Source of the DNA: Ischnura elegans
Taxonomy: Eukaryota; Arthropoda; Insecta; Odonata; Coenagrionidae
Direction of reading: 5' to 3'
NCBI RefSeq assembly: GCF_921293095.1
Contig: NC_060248.1
Coordinates: forward strand, 82,219,243-82,283,242
DNA length: 64,000 nucleotides
Shown: positions 36,070 to 48,552 of the stretch, piece by piece
How positions within the stretch are numbered: position 1 is the stretch's first letter
Layout: the number at the start of each line of letters is the position of its first letter
The notes under the pieces: generated by a model
Databases searched by the model: none
What the model saw: only the letters and a program-made list of their open reading frames with translations
What the model was told of the DNA's origin: nothing
Translations under genes and position numbers: made by a program

Positions 36070-37737
36070 ATACCGTAACCAATAGACTCCTGGCACATTA
36101 TATACAGATACATAAACAGATTTTTATCTGGGAAGGAGGGATCGGGATTTAAAATTTAAGGGGAAATACATTGTAATTTGGTATTAATTTAGAGAGTATT
36201 CATTTTGGACTTCACTCTTTGAACACTTTGAGGGGTTGGAACCCTCTGATCCCGCCCTTCACTGGTCACGGCTGAATTAATTCATAATTATAAAAAAAAT
36301 ATAATAAAATGAAACAAATAATTTAAAAAAAATAGAAAGCGGCACGCATTATCATCTATTTGTAGGAAATCCTCTAAGTCTCATAGCTAATATATATTGT
36401 TTTATGATGCATTGATCTGTTTATACTCTTTATATTTCTTATTTACCTCTCCTTTATCAAGCACATCCCAAAAATATAAGAAAAATAGACACGAAAATGG
36501 GAGAATTTCTCATAGACATATTCAACCAATTATACCAATAGCCTTAATCTAAGTGAATATTAATTCTATAATTTTTGAATGTTTTATGCTGCTCTATTCC
36601 TTTAAATGATAATTTTTTTGGGTTCATAGTGCTTGAGTATACAATATCTACTTTTATTTGTCGCGGTTGTAAAACTCTGAGGTTGTAAAGCACTGGTACG
36701 CACGGCTTCTCGCATGTTTCACCTTGCAAAAACAAACGAAGCCCGGAACCGTGAAGAATGCAATTTCAAACTCGAATAAGCCTCATATACGCTATGTAAG
36801 CTTTAACGAGGTAATTTTTAATATTTTTCAACATTTTTATGGCCCTTAAGACGGGTAAATTAGCCATTATTCTTTCAAAACAAGAAAAGATGCCGGATAC
36901 TGGGCTTTTTTCGATGGATGAGGTCTGTTGTACGTAAGTAAAACCTCTCAACAGATAAATATGTATAGTTACTTTTTATTATTAGTTCAACGTGTTGATG
37001 GATATATTCGGAAAGAATATATATCAAATTTTAAAGATGTTTTGCTTTCATGGTGAGGGATTCAACGGTTATTTTCCTAATGGAGTAAAATGGCCGTGAA
37101 TGCTTATCGAATCATGGCCCTCCCTATTCGCCCTTTCCTTATTTTTCTTGTTGTAATATCGCATTTAGGACCTTTGATTGGGCAAAATTGGAAAATTTTC
37201 ACGTACCTCTTCGCTGTTATTCACATGAGACATCTCAGGAAAGTCTCCGAAATGTATAATGAGACATTCGAGATGCATTTGAGATATCTCAGGATCGTCT
37301 CTGGGAGGCCTCAGTTCATGGCCTGACTACAATAATTTTGCCGTTTTAATTAATATATTAAAACTATAAAATATATAGTACAAGAAATACGAAAAGGATA
37401 TTATCAATCTTCTGCCACTGCTTGAATCCTATGGTCCTCATTGGAAGACAACTTCATTCCAGTGGACCTAGATTTTCGGCAATATCAAGACAGTTGGATC
37501 AATAATTAAAAATGAATGCTAACAATTTTTATTAGTTTTTGCATGTATGAATGAAACAATTATGTCGCGATTTTAATTACCACAACTTTAGAATTGCTCC
37601 GAAAAATAAGCATGGAAGGAATAACGACAGCATTTAAATATGTAAGATATAATTCTTTTCTTAACCCTAAGGTTGAGAGAGTTTGGGATTTGTGCAGGAG
37701 GCACCCCTTGCCACCAAGACTGCTCTGGAAGAGTTAA

Positions 37738-38689
37738 CCCTTTCGAGACGGCGGAGTTTTCGTCTTAGCATGACTGCTGTACTGAGCCCCAAGAGACTTC
37801 TTTCTCGTGGTACGGAGCATTTTTGGAGGACATTCACTAAGAAGGGTCTCGCTGAACCTTTCGACCCCTCCACGCATTATCTCGGACTCCGAGAGTAGTT
37901 GTGCTCCCTCATTGCCGGGTTTACGACCATACCTGCAGCATTGGTTTGCGTTCAACTTATGTATTGCTTATATGTATTTAGCAAATGGATAATTGTTGCT
38001 TGCACGTAAATTGCAGACTTTGAATAGAATTCCTCATTTTTTTCTTAGCATTGTCAAAATTTAAACGAAGTTCTAAGGTCAATAATAAAACATTTAATGC
38101 AGCATAAACATTTCCATGCTGATGTTTATACATAACTCAAGATATAAGTTAATATATATGGTAGAATTTCGTTTAAAAATTGTAAATGCGGTTCATAAGA
38201 CAAATAATTCAATTCTTAGTTTATTTTTCTTGAGAAATGAACAAATATTTATTTCTAAACCTGACTGGATAAACAATTGTATGACCGCTGTCCCTTATCG
38301 CTAAGCGGGGTTATAAAAGACGAGGGATCTGGGTACCTGCTGCCAGATTCCGAGGGTAAATCCTAAACCCCGCAGGGTTGGGTCTCGAGACAAAGTCGAC
38401 GCATACCCACGACCGTCCTAAAAGGGGGAGAGCTAGAAAACATAAATAAACGGCTTTCGTTTTCCAGGCTAGGAAAATCTCACACGTAAATAAACGGCCG
38501 TCGTCTCCCGGGTCAGGAAACGTCCACACGTATATATACGTGTATAGTAGGGAAAAGGTTAAGCCCCTTAGCGATCCTTATTGTCAGGGAGAGTGCCCGA
38601 GTGCAAGATAACGTGGTAGCAATAAACATTTTGGGTAAATGCCGCAGTCAGCATGAAAAATATATAAAAACATTCCCGCACTCTAAGGG
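37738..38689. mobile_element. 952-bp MITE with TTAA target sites
   Basis: TTAA at 37734-37737 and 38690-38693 bracket imperfect inverted ends CCCTTTCGAGACGGCGGAG and, inverted, CCCTTAGAGTGCGGGAATG. TTAA duplication is the mark of piggyBac and Kolobok types. It contains a two-copy 45-bp tandem repeat near its right end. Confidence 0.55.
38441..38530. repeat. Two-copy 45-bp tandem repeat
   Basis: Two consecutive units start with ATAAATAAACGGC or GTAAATAAACGGC and end CACACG. A palindrome CACGTATATATACGTG follows directly. It sits inside the TTAA MITE. Confidence 0.6.
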
Positions 38690-38788
38690 TTAATGCACCA
38701 TGATTACCTCTCTGAAATGTCTCTGAGACAATCACGATGTTCAAGATATTTGAGAGTATGGTGAGATGTCTCCGAGATATTCATTGCC

Positions 38789-39240
38789 ATGTGGGTTGCT
38801 TGTTTCCTTCTGCTAAGGACCAACTCCATCCCCTCAACATGGAAGGCGTTTATAGAATCCCGTGCTCATGCGGGAAATCTTACGTCGGACAGACAGGGTT
38901 CCATGACTTCCCATATTAAAGAACACAAACGGGCCATATTAAATCGTGACATGGAGAAGTTGGCTGTAGCGGAGCATGCTTACTCAGAAGACAGCATCAA
39001 ATTTTATTCGACAAGATGCAGGTGTCAGCCCAAGAGAAATTTTATCATAGACAACTGATTCGGGAGGCTACTGAAATTGAGAAATGCCCCCAGAATTTCA
39101 ACCAAGTTGACGGCATTAAACTCAGCCAGACCTGGAAGAGAATTTTCAGGAAGAGAAAACGGCGACTATGTTGCAAGCAAGGTTATTCACCAGCTACTTG
39201 GAAGAGTCCGCTAGCCACTCAAGGACAGGGCTGAGAGTTC
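38789..39240 (+). mobile_element. Penelope-like retroelement fragment, GIY-YIG endonuclease end
   Basis: The sequence holds GVYRIPCSCGKSYVGQTG (from 38846), the GIY-YIG-type start found at the C-terminal endonuclease of Penelope-like elements, then SHIKEHKRAILNRD, AVAEHAYSED and FNQVDGIKLSQTWKR, in the family order. It is a broken 3' fragment. The reverse transcriptase is not seen upstream on this strand. Confidence 0.7.
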
Positions 39241-39665
39241 TGCTGACATCAGCATCCCCTCACTACTCTAGTAGATGGGGGAGGGTGGACGAGTATATTA
39301 ATTGACAACCTTTTCCGAATTTTCACTCATCACCTGATGATGCACCTTGTAATGGACGTGAAGGCTCACACGACAAAGCGCAACACGCAGCTGCTCCTGA
39401 AAGCCGTTAGCAACGACGTGGGTTATGACTCTATGGAGAGTTGAAACGCAATAATTTGTGTTAGCATTTAGGCATACCTTACCATGTAATACCTGTGGCA
39501 TGTGGAGGGAGGCAGAAAGTTGGTGAAATTCAGCCTAGTGTTGAGTTTGGGTGAGAGGATAGGAAGAGAGAATATGAAATTGGTTTGTGTTCAGGGGACT
39601 TGAAAAATCACAGAAAAAAGGATATGAAGAGGCATTAAGGTCGCTGGAAAACTCTTGGACACATA

Positions 39666-40040
39666 TATCGATGGCTAAGTTCTAACAACACGTATCTCAA
39701 AAATAGCAACTTCTCAGGAGAGCAAAAAACTATTAATTTTTTTTACTTGTACACTGAATAGAAAAACCAAAAGTTCACGAAACCGAAAAAGAAGCATTCA
39801 TTTGCAAACAAAGAGTTGTTTTTTGCATATATATTTTTTTTTATATCACCTATATTATATATTATATTTTAAATCTCGTGATAAAAAAAAATATATATAT
39901 ACATAATAAGGGGTCGTGAAGTATATAAGGTTGTTTTTTGCTTGTATTTTATTTTTTTAGTGTTATTACACTTTGTTTCAGATACCTGTCTCAATATGGC
40001 CAAATTTGAGACAGGTGTTGTGAGAACTTAGCCATCGATA
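39666..40040. mobile_element. 375-bp MITE with 36-bp TIRs
   Basis: TATCGATGGCTAAGTTCT at the left (39666-39701 as a whole) is mirrored at 40005-40040 with few mismatches. The interior is AT-rich. A small hairpin, ACCTGTCTCAA against TTGAGACAGGT (39984-40017), overlaps the right TIR. Superfamily not assigned. Confidence 0.7.
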
Positions 40041-40652
40041 TTCTGAAACTTCTCACAGGAGTTCATATCCTGCAATTCTAATTTTAATATTCCTTCTCAT
40101 TTCCTTTATTTATTGAGAAATCCATCTATTCATAATTTCTGATGATTAATTCTATCATTTGCAAGGGTTTACTTTCACTGTAATTAAAATGCCCTTGTTA
40201 TTCTGATCTCATGGAGGGGGACTGATTCCTAATATATCCTGAATGATTCACCAAGGCAGAATGTTATGATATTTTCCACAAGATTTTTGATTTAATTGTT
40301 GCTATAGGAATTATAACTAACATGGGCTGGTGATGCAAATGTATGCTATTACCAATTAGCTGAAACAATTATGCCTTTACTTTAGTGGGCTCCCTATAGG
40401 AGAATGTGAGAGTCTGCAGCTTGAATGATTGTAGAGTATTGCTAATTGCATAATGTATCCAGTTGTGTTATAGTGCCTCCCATTGGCATTTATACCACTG
40501 CATTAGTGCCAGTATCTTACCACCCACAACCTATCAGCCACTGATGCACATAGCTGCCCCAAAATTCTTACCTCATCAACTTTGTTACTGTTGTATATTG
40601 ATTGAATTTAGAGATGATACATGATTATATTTTAGAGAACAAATTTAATGAA

Positions 40653-41545
40653 TTATACTGCCAATCCTATATTATTATGACAATGTATGTGAGTTTTCAG
40701 TTCTTTCTTGCTTAGTTTTTGCAGTGGAGGTATCATATTGTGTTTCTTTAGTATTATCCCAATCCTTTTATTAGATCCCCAAATGTAAGATAACATGGCA
40801 AAGCCAATTGACTTTGTTGTCTTATCCTTCAGTACTGTCCTAATACATGTCCTTCTAAGGGCACTGTCATGACTTTTCAACTGGAATGGCTTTGTTGTGG
40901 GGAAGGAGGGTTTACATGTGATATCTTTTAATTTGAGGGTTGTGAAGGGAAGAGGACTGCTAGTAACTTTCTGTCATCATACATTTTGGTAGACTGGGAG
41001 GTCATGAGAATTAGGTATCCTTGTGTCTTGATACTTCTACATCCAGAAAGGCCATGCATCCATCTTGCCCTGATAAAAAAAGTATCTTTCCATCTGATAC
41101 CTTCGTCATGGTTTCTTAGCATTGGACTCAATGGGTATTTTTTGGAAATCCTCAATGAAAATATTAGCCACTATTGGTGACAGCAGTGACCCATTGGTAG
41201 TACTCCCAACTTGTTGGTAATAGCAGTCTTTCCTCCATAAGTGTACATTTTTTGGGCAGAATTCATGATATTCTATGATGATTCCTTCCTTATGAATCCA
41301 GGCCAGCCCATGCAACCTAGATGGTTTAGGTGCCAAAAATGTAGTGAGCACTGCAATTGCTGAATCAGCACTTTCATAAATTTATAAGTATTCTTTTGGG
41401 TTTTATTTTTCCTGAAAAATGTTGTACTTCTGCATTTTTTGTATGAAATGTGAGAATTTCTCTCCTTGTATCCTTGTCTGGACAGGAGAACAGCGGCATT
41501 CCTTGTGTTAGCAGAGATCACATTTGTACAAGGGCAGTCTTTTTG
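40653..41545 (-). mobile_element. Penelope-like retroelement fragment, reverse-transcriptase part
   Basis: On the minus strand, from high to low coordinates: NAAVLLSRQ (fingers), RLHGLAWIHKEG, then GSLLSPIVANIFIEDFQ (palm motif B) and, near 40700-40870, RIGIILKKHNM. These are the conserved landmarks of Penelope-type reverse transcriptases in order. It is broken and lacks the endonuclease end. It faces the fragment at 38789. Confidence 0.65.
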
Positions 41546-42044
41546 TAGGAGAGAGACGATAGATGGATTAGGGCATGAAAAAGCTTCTACAAAAGTGCAC
41601 GACACAATGTGATTGCTACAATACTGTTTGTTATATGTAACTCTATGTGTTTCATCCATGTGATACCCTGCCAGCCACCTCTGGAGTACATACCTGGCTG
41701 GTTGGTGGGTATTTCTCCCGTAGATGTATCTACTTATGTAACAAGTAGCAGCAACCACAATGACACGAGCACAAGTGTAGTAAGGGCTATCTCTCACCAA
41801 GCACGCATAACTCATCCCGCTACAGAAATACGAGGGATTTTTTTTTTCAACCTCTGATAGCTCAGCAGAAACACCATACCAGAGACACGCGAGTACTGCA
41901 CAGGTAGGGTAATTACGCGTCCTCCGCACCACATGCTCAAATCATTTCTTACCGTGAGTTGTTAGTAGCATTCTCATTAACTAAACTGCCTCAATCGATT
42001 CTCCCAACAAGTGTGCACTGAGAGAGACAGCAATTTTTGATCAC

Positions 42045-42284
42045 CCGCTGTGCAATGCCGGCCTAGTGCCATGTGACTTCCATCTTTATGTTGAAATGAA
42101 GATGTGACTAGGAGGGAAGCACTTTCAAACGGATGATGAGCTTCAAATTAAAGGCAAAATTCATTGGAAGTCATTTGGGGCAACATTCTTCAAAGAAGGT
42201 AAAGTAAATATTGTCAATAGGCACGACCAATTCCTCAATCGCCGAGACATCTATGTCGATAGGACACCACCAATTTGTATGTGA
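42045..42284 (+). mobile_element. Mariner-family transposase remnant, C-terminal end
   Basis: One frame reads GLVPCDFHLYVEMKM, a stop, then LGGKHFQTDDELQ, KSFGATFFKEG and VNRHDQFLNRRD. This follows the mariner pattern DLAPCDFHLF...LGGKRF......FF..G.......KCL. The catalytic-site Asp of CDF is present. It is short, stop-containing and lacks the N-terminal half and both TIRs. Confidence 0.65.
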
Positions 42285-42637
42285 TTATATTTAGCAATGA
42301 AATAATTTTTAATCAATCACTTCATCTTTTGTTCATGACCCGGCGGAGGTTGAAAAAAACAGCCCCCATATAATCAGAGGTGTAACTAGGGATATGCTTC
42401 GGAAGGGATGGGAGGGCCCAGAAGAAGAAGAAGGGATGACCCCCCCCTCCCCCAGGCAATAGAGGGGGGGTCAAAATTATGAAAAATGACATGCCTGGAA
42501 ACACATTTTTACATCATCTTGGCTCTTAAAATTTGGGTTTCATGCGTAATTTTGTGGGAAATCATCGAAAAAGGGAAGTCATAGACAATACTTTTATATC
42601 GTTCAATTGTATTAGGCTCAACTATGTGGAAGTTAAT

Positions 42638-42781
42638 ATTCGAAAATGAAAAGGAGACTGCGTTGATTTCCACTAATTTATCTTACTTAAGTACTTGATA
42701 ATGACCTCTATGGTTCAAAACATGTCGTACGGGCAAGATAAATTAGTGGAAATCAACAAAGTCTCCTTTTCATTTTCGAAT
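42638..42781. mobile_element. 144-bp foldback with Penelope-terminus-like loop
   Basis: Arms of about 47 bases, starting ATTCGAAAATGAAAAGGAGA and mirrored at the right. The loop reads TTGATAATGACCTCTATGG then TTCAAAACATGTCG, close to the core found at Penelope-like ends. Confidence 0.65.
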
Positions 42782-43312
42782 AGTTTTATATTATTTTTTA
42801 TTTTTCTGAGGCTTTGGGAGGTATCTATCCCAGGTTATTTGGGAGGTAGTTACCCCACTGCATGTTATTATGTATAATCTTGTTATTTGTCCTATTATTT
42901 CTGTTTCTGTCATCATGATCTGGTGATATTGGTCTTTGGTAGTAAGACTATAGCCAAAAAATGTTATGGGGGAATTTTTGGAGTGGGGGAATGCACTTTG
43001 TAGGAGTTTCCAGAAAGGAATTCCTTATTTGATAGACTCATTTGGAGGGAAATCTCCTTAGTCTGTATGCCCTTAAGAGTTAAGGGGTTTGAACCCAATT
43101 TTTTTAAAAGATTTCTTACATTGAACTGACTCAGCGTCATCCTTTTATTGAGAATCTTAAGTTTGGAGTTAACTCTGCAGTCAGTCTTAGCCCTGATGAC
43201 AATGAGGGAGTTTCTCATCAAAATATTGACCTTAAACAGCCTTATCCAGTGCCAAACCTGAGAAGATTTCATCAAATAATATCATGCGTGTCATTCTGAT
43301 CATTGGCTTTAA

Positions 43313-43615
43313 CCCTTTTACTGCCAGCCCATTTCAGGTGGGATGTACGAAGACTGCTGAGGCTATTTTCTGGAATTTGCAACATTTCAGATGTTAATGT
43401 TTCATACGTCTAGATTTTTTCTCAATTTGCAAGATATACATATTTCTATCTTCTAACCATAGATAGATTATGGTTCACTTAAATTACAGTCATTGTAAAG
43501 GCCACAATCATGAAAAAAAGTGAAATAAGGCAACAGATAGGAAGATAAATCAGCCCCTGGCAGTTTTCGCTCAACCAGCAAGGGCCGATATATCTCCCCA
43601 TTGGCAGTAAAAGGG
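43313..43615. mobile_element. 303-bp MITE with TTAA duplication
   Basis: CCCTTTTACTGCCA at both ends in inverted orientation, a perfect 14-bp TIR, flanked by TTAA at 43309-43312 and 43616-43619. Typical of non-autonomous piggyBac-like elements. No coding capacity. Confidence 0.85.
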
Positions 43616-43619
43616 TTAA

Positions 43620-46600
43620 GACCCATTCTCATTTCACACCAAACACCCTTCAATGTTGCAACTCCTGTGGAGATGTTTTTTCCTGCATTCCAATTAAAAG
43701 CAAAGGAATCAGTGCGAATCTCACACAACTAATCCTTACTTTTTGTTTGAAACAGTTGCTTCAGTGCGTCAATTGGGATCCCAGGCCTCATGATCAGTGT
43801 CATTCTTCTTTTTCTTCTGTTTCATTTAAACTATCACGGAGATAGTAATCGTTGACTTGCAGTAACTATTTGCCTTGTGGTACAAATTACTCAATGCCAA
43901 ACACTCTTTATCTCTAAAGTTTTTTTTATTTTGTCTTAATTCTACTCTCTCTAGCAGTTACAGGGTACCCACATGGGAACTATCATAGTTGTTGACATCT
44001 TTTTTAAATTGTCTGTTTTTTTTACGGATGTGCAAAATAAAAATTATGTGTGGTGCCTGTGAATATATCATCCGTGTTGAATGCAGTGAGCTAAGATGTC
44101 CTTTGGGAATGTTAGTTGGGAACATTTTAAGACAATGACTGGTAAGAAGCATGTGTTAATTATTTTTCTCTGAATAAAGTGTGATGTCCTGACTGATCAT
44201 TGCTAACATTAAAAAAGGATTGTTGTAAGGAATGATTTCTCAGATTGTTTTAACCATTATAGTTTACTTTAACTCTACATAATTTATAATGAAATTTTTG
44301 AAAGATATCTCCAGTATGATGCGTAAAAACTTAAAAAGGGACTTCAGCAAGAGACAGCTTCATAGTTTACTTCCACCCACCCCATTCAAGTTCTCTTATA
44401 GCTACATTACCCAGGTATTGTAATTTACTGGTGATAGCTTTATAGTTAAGAGTAGGTATATCTAGCTGATATAGATGCACATTAAGCAAGGATGTTAGGT
44501 TCAATGTTTTTATAAGGTTTATTTTATCCCATTAGATATTTCCTTTTATTCTATAAAAAACATATGCATAAATTCCTTTAATTTTGTCTTCTTCTGATTT
44601 TTAAAACTACATTTATGAGTATACTGGATGACATTTTATATGTTCTGAATTTTTATTCTAATTGTCGGTAAGGAGGCAATTCTGTCAGTAGGACTTACTA
44701 ACAGATAGAGCGAGTGGTTTTGTAGCCACGTACAAAGTTGACGGATTCACAAAATCCTTAATACAGGATGGAGCTAGATGGAAGAGAACAGTGTGAGTAG
44801 AGTAGCAAAGGTTATTGAGCTGAAAATAGAATGGATATTTTCTGTAATGAAGAGTTCATATGGGGATATATTTTTATTAGCAGTGGAAAAATTGTCTATG
44901 CAACATATCATACATGGAATTATTATCATTATTAAGCTCTCCCTTCTCCACTCCCAGATTGGAAAGTTTTTGTTGTATGGCTTTTTGATTGTGTGTCTTT
45001 CATTTTAAATTTTTGGTTCCCTTTGGATGGAGACTAGTTTCCATAACCTTAATGTGTGATATTTACACAGCAAAGGCATAGTTTGGTGTTAGCTCTACCA
45101 TCTAAGATAAAAAATACGATAAGGTTGAATGCTGGAGGAGAAATTTGCAATGATTGCCATAATTCCTCTGGCAGTTTAATTTAATGCTACATCTTCAAGC
45201 TCTCCCTTAAGGAACATAGATATCATAGTGGTCGGCTCAGTGGTCCAGGAAGGAAGAGGGCTGCCGTTTGGTTCCTAATCCAAGAGAATTTTCACTATCA
45301 TTAATGCATTTACCTTCGGAAAAAAGGTAGGGCTATCCTTCTCCATAGGAAAATCTTTCCTTTCCATAGAAACATTCAAGTATGGTTTTGCTAATACATA
45401 GTGGCCCACAGCATCCTAATGAAGGAGTGGTGAATATTTCCCTTTCCCCTCCCTTCCAGCCCTATCCTAACCCTGGAGGCATCATTGGGTTCCTAATCGC
45501 AGCAGCACTTCCTTCCATTTTGTTCCTTCCTCTCCACACCTTTTCCATGGATGACTAGGCGTATAAGGTCTGATACATATTTGGTTCCTGACCCTTGTGC
45601 GTTGTATCCTCCTAAGGACCCACCCTGGGTCCTATTCTGTTGCCATTCACACAGCAAATTTGAATAGTGTCACGATGTGGGCGAAGCCTGTGGCATTTTT
45701 GTAACCATAATGCTCATCTTGTACCACAGAATACTCATGTGAGTATCCCCATGTACATTATTATGTAAAATAGGTACATAGTTTATTGTCTCCGTGGGAA
45801 TTTCTCTTACCTTTCTCAGTCAGATAATTCATGGCAACAGTTGAAAAAGTTGATAAAGCCTCCTCAGCTATTACCTTCTTCTATTATCACCTTTGTTGTA
45901 CTGAATTTTATACAAAGCTGAATGGATAGAAAAAAGGAAAGATAGAAGTTTTTGAATCTCTCTTCAAATATTTTTTGCATAACAATTTCACCATTGTATG
46001 TGCCTGTGTTTTTCTTCTAATTTTTGAATCTTCTGAGTTCAGTTCTGTATCCATGTTTTTCTTTGTTACTTTAGCTTACATTACTGCTTTTCATTATCAA
46101 GTCAGGGATTCAAAATTGATCACTTCCTGGACCTTTCAAAATTTAGGAAAATATTTGTAAAAACTAGGTGCAGTATGCATTTTGTATTCAAGTTAATCAT
46201 TCATTTAGACTGAGAGTACCATGGTATTGCTAGTTGTGTCCGATGTGCTCTTTGTATCGTTTTCTCATTGTGGAACCCTGCAAGTGTGCTCAGCGCCACC
46301 TACCACCCATTCCCCACCCTCTGCTTAATCTCTCACATTCTGATGACTTCCTCATTCACTCGGCGAAGTTTGTATTTCTTTGTGCATGCTATATGCAAGG
46401 TGAAGGCCAATATGGTGACTTCAAGTTCCAATACAGCCTTTTGTTGCTACTTTACCATTCATAGGTAAATGGCCCACAAATAACCTTGCTTTCCATTTAA
46501 CCATACATTCCAAAAAATAATGCTTCTTCTTATTTTCTGTCTTACTTCCCCATTGAGAGGTGAATATGACCGTGAACTCCAAGTTCTAAGATTCCCCTTC

Positions 46601-48280
46601 TCAGAGTACTATCCTTCCTGAGCAACGCCTGGTGGCTGGCCAGTTTCTTATAAGTCTCAATATTCTGTTTTTCAACCTTATCTTTATCATAAATTTTGTA
46701 ATTTTTTATGTACTCTTTCAATCTGTGTCATGACAGAAAGAAACACACTAGCCCAATTTCTATCATTCATATGTTCTCTGCTATTAACCTCCAACATCTC
46801 CCATGCCTGCATTAAGAAGGATTTTTTTCACAGATGTATAGATTAAATAACATAAAAATAATTTTGCGGTCAAATAAATTGAACTAGCATTATATAAAGA
46901 TCTTAAATTACTTCTTGTGTGCCAAAATTGATTGAGAGCATGTGTTTACGGCATCAGAAATTTTTGGAATTCTTATTTCCATTGCAGTTCATCTAGGCTA
47001 TATACACATAAAAAGGATAATTACACATACACATAGAGGATAAATACACATTCAAACTTATTGAATTATTTTATTTTTAAATACCTACTTTATTTCAGTA
47101 TATTTTATAAAAAATTGGAGTGTGATAAAAAACAGAAATTTCTCAGTATAAAAAGAAGTAGGTAGTGGTAAATGCTAATTTCTACACAGCCATAAGTTTC
47201 AAAGTTGAAGTGAGGAACATTTAACATCCAAGGAACTGATTTTTGCTCCTAAATTTTAAAATTTCCTCAGGTTGTAATATAACCTTGCTGTTGTGTAACC
47301 TTTGGTTTCAAATGATAATATGCCACTTTGCTCATTGGGAATTGAAAACCCATTGGTGTGGCTGGTCTCCATCTCCTAAATGATACAAGAGAAATTTCAA
47401 CATACATAGTCCATGAAGAGCAGTGGTTATACGCACTTCAGATTATTTCACATCACAGTGAGACTTTTGGTTACATTAGCACTTTTAATAAAAGTAATAG
47501 TCTTACAGGGCAAATACTTTGCATGACTTATTCTTCAATCCAGTCACTCTGCATCATGATTATTGCAATATGGTTCTAACACATCAGAATAAATAAGTTC
47601 AGAATTAGATTCTCTGGAATAATTTGAGCATGTACCCAGTCACTCAGGATCTTATCCTTCTGAACCAGAAGAGGGCAAGCAGAGCGGTATTATAGAAATT
47701 ATCAGTTTTTTTAAATCCTTTATACTGGACACTATGATGGCAAGCTGAATAATTGATCCATAGAAACCTCCTTTACTTGTGAGATTCCTTGGTGAAGTCA
47801 CATGCTGCCGGTTATAGTCAAAGCGTGGTTGCCACACGGAATGGATAAATAACATTTTGTCACTATCAAGCACAAAGAAATAATAAAAATAATTATAAAA
47901 TAATAAAACAACAGTTTGAACCATGTCACTTCATCATATTTTTGGTAACTATGAGTGGAATATGTTATGAGTTCTTCAGTAAGTTCTCTCTTAAATATTC
48001 CTCAGAACCTTGACTCGATTTTACAGTTCAAATCGACATTGGAGATCACTTTTTTGTTTGTTAATGCTGGACATTGGAGGATCCAAGGGGGGTAACATTT
48101 AAAGAGCAGTAGTCATGGGCGTCACCAGGATTTATACTTGTATGTATGGGAAAGCGGCTCTGTGTGTGGCACTGTCCAGGAGGTGGTGAATGAAATTAAT
48201 CAACAAATTCCTTTTTAGGGGAGGCAATTATCCATCCTAACTCCCTTTGGCTGACTTATGTTCGATGGTGATCAACTATG
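43620..48280. other. Stretch without recognised genes apart from a SINE head
   Basis: AT-rich with no frame showing a domain or convincing splice pattern. A lone hAT-like end CATGGGCGTCACCAGG occurs near 48116 without a partner. Confidence 0.45.
45229..45290 (+). repeat. tRNA-like SINE head
   Basis: TCGGCTCAGTGGTCCAGG fits an A box and GGTTCCTAATCC (45270-45281) fits a B box at about 35 bases. Another GGTTCCTAATCG appears about 210 bases downstream, hinting at a dimeric or duplicated unit. Confidence 0.5.
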
Positions 48281-48289
48281 AGCAGTATC

Positions 48290-48295
48290 TTTATT
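48290..48295 (-). promoter_or_regulatory. Possible polyadenylation signal of the receptor gene
   Basis: AATAAA on the minus strand (tttatt on +), about 260 bases after the receptor stop codon. Spacing is normal for a 3' end. Confidence 0.45.
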
Positions 48296-48552
48296 GTCTA
48301 CTCTCCTTGGAAGTATCCCTACCCCCTAAATTGATGTTCTGGAGCCGCTTCCACCCTGCCCATCATAATAGTTGGTAATCCTTAAGTTGTCGGTATGCCC
48401 ACACTCTGGAGAGAATCCCCTTAAATTGATGTTTTGATCCACCCTTGATGTCAGTTGAAAGTCCAAAAAGCCCCTCACAGAGGAGAGGCCAATCACAGAT
48501 CAGCAGATAATTGCACATCATCCCCGGGAGTCGTCCTCCCAGCGGCGTCCCC

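Noticed and set aside
37223-38795. GAGACATCTCAG-like blocks at 37223-37322 and, inverted, at 38698-38795
   Set aside because: Similarity is patchy and rests on a short GAGA/TCTC word; not enough to call inverted ends of an element.
39322-39440. Hammerhead ribozyme at CCTGATGATGCACC after the Penelope-like endonuclease
   Set aside because: The stem after CTGATGA does not pair properly and the GAAA core is not in place; too weak to call.
41273-41932. 219-codon minus-strand frame as a possible gene
   Set aside because: Its lower part is a shifted continuation of the Penelope-like fragment and its upper part has no recognisable domain.
42378-42480. Third hAT-type MITE starting CAGAGGTGTAACTAGG
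   Set aside because: No matching right end or 8-bp duplication was found.
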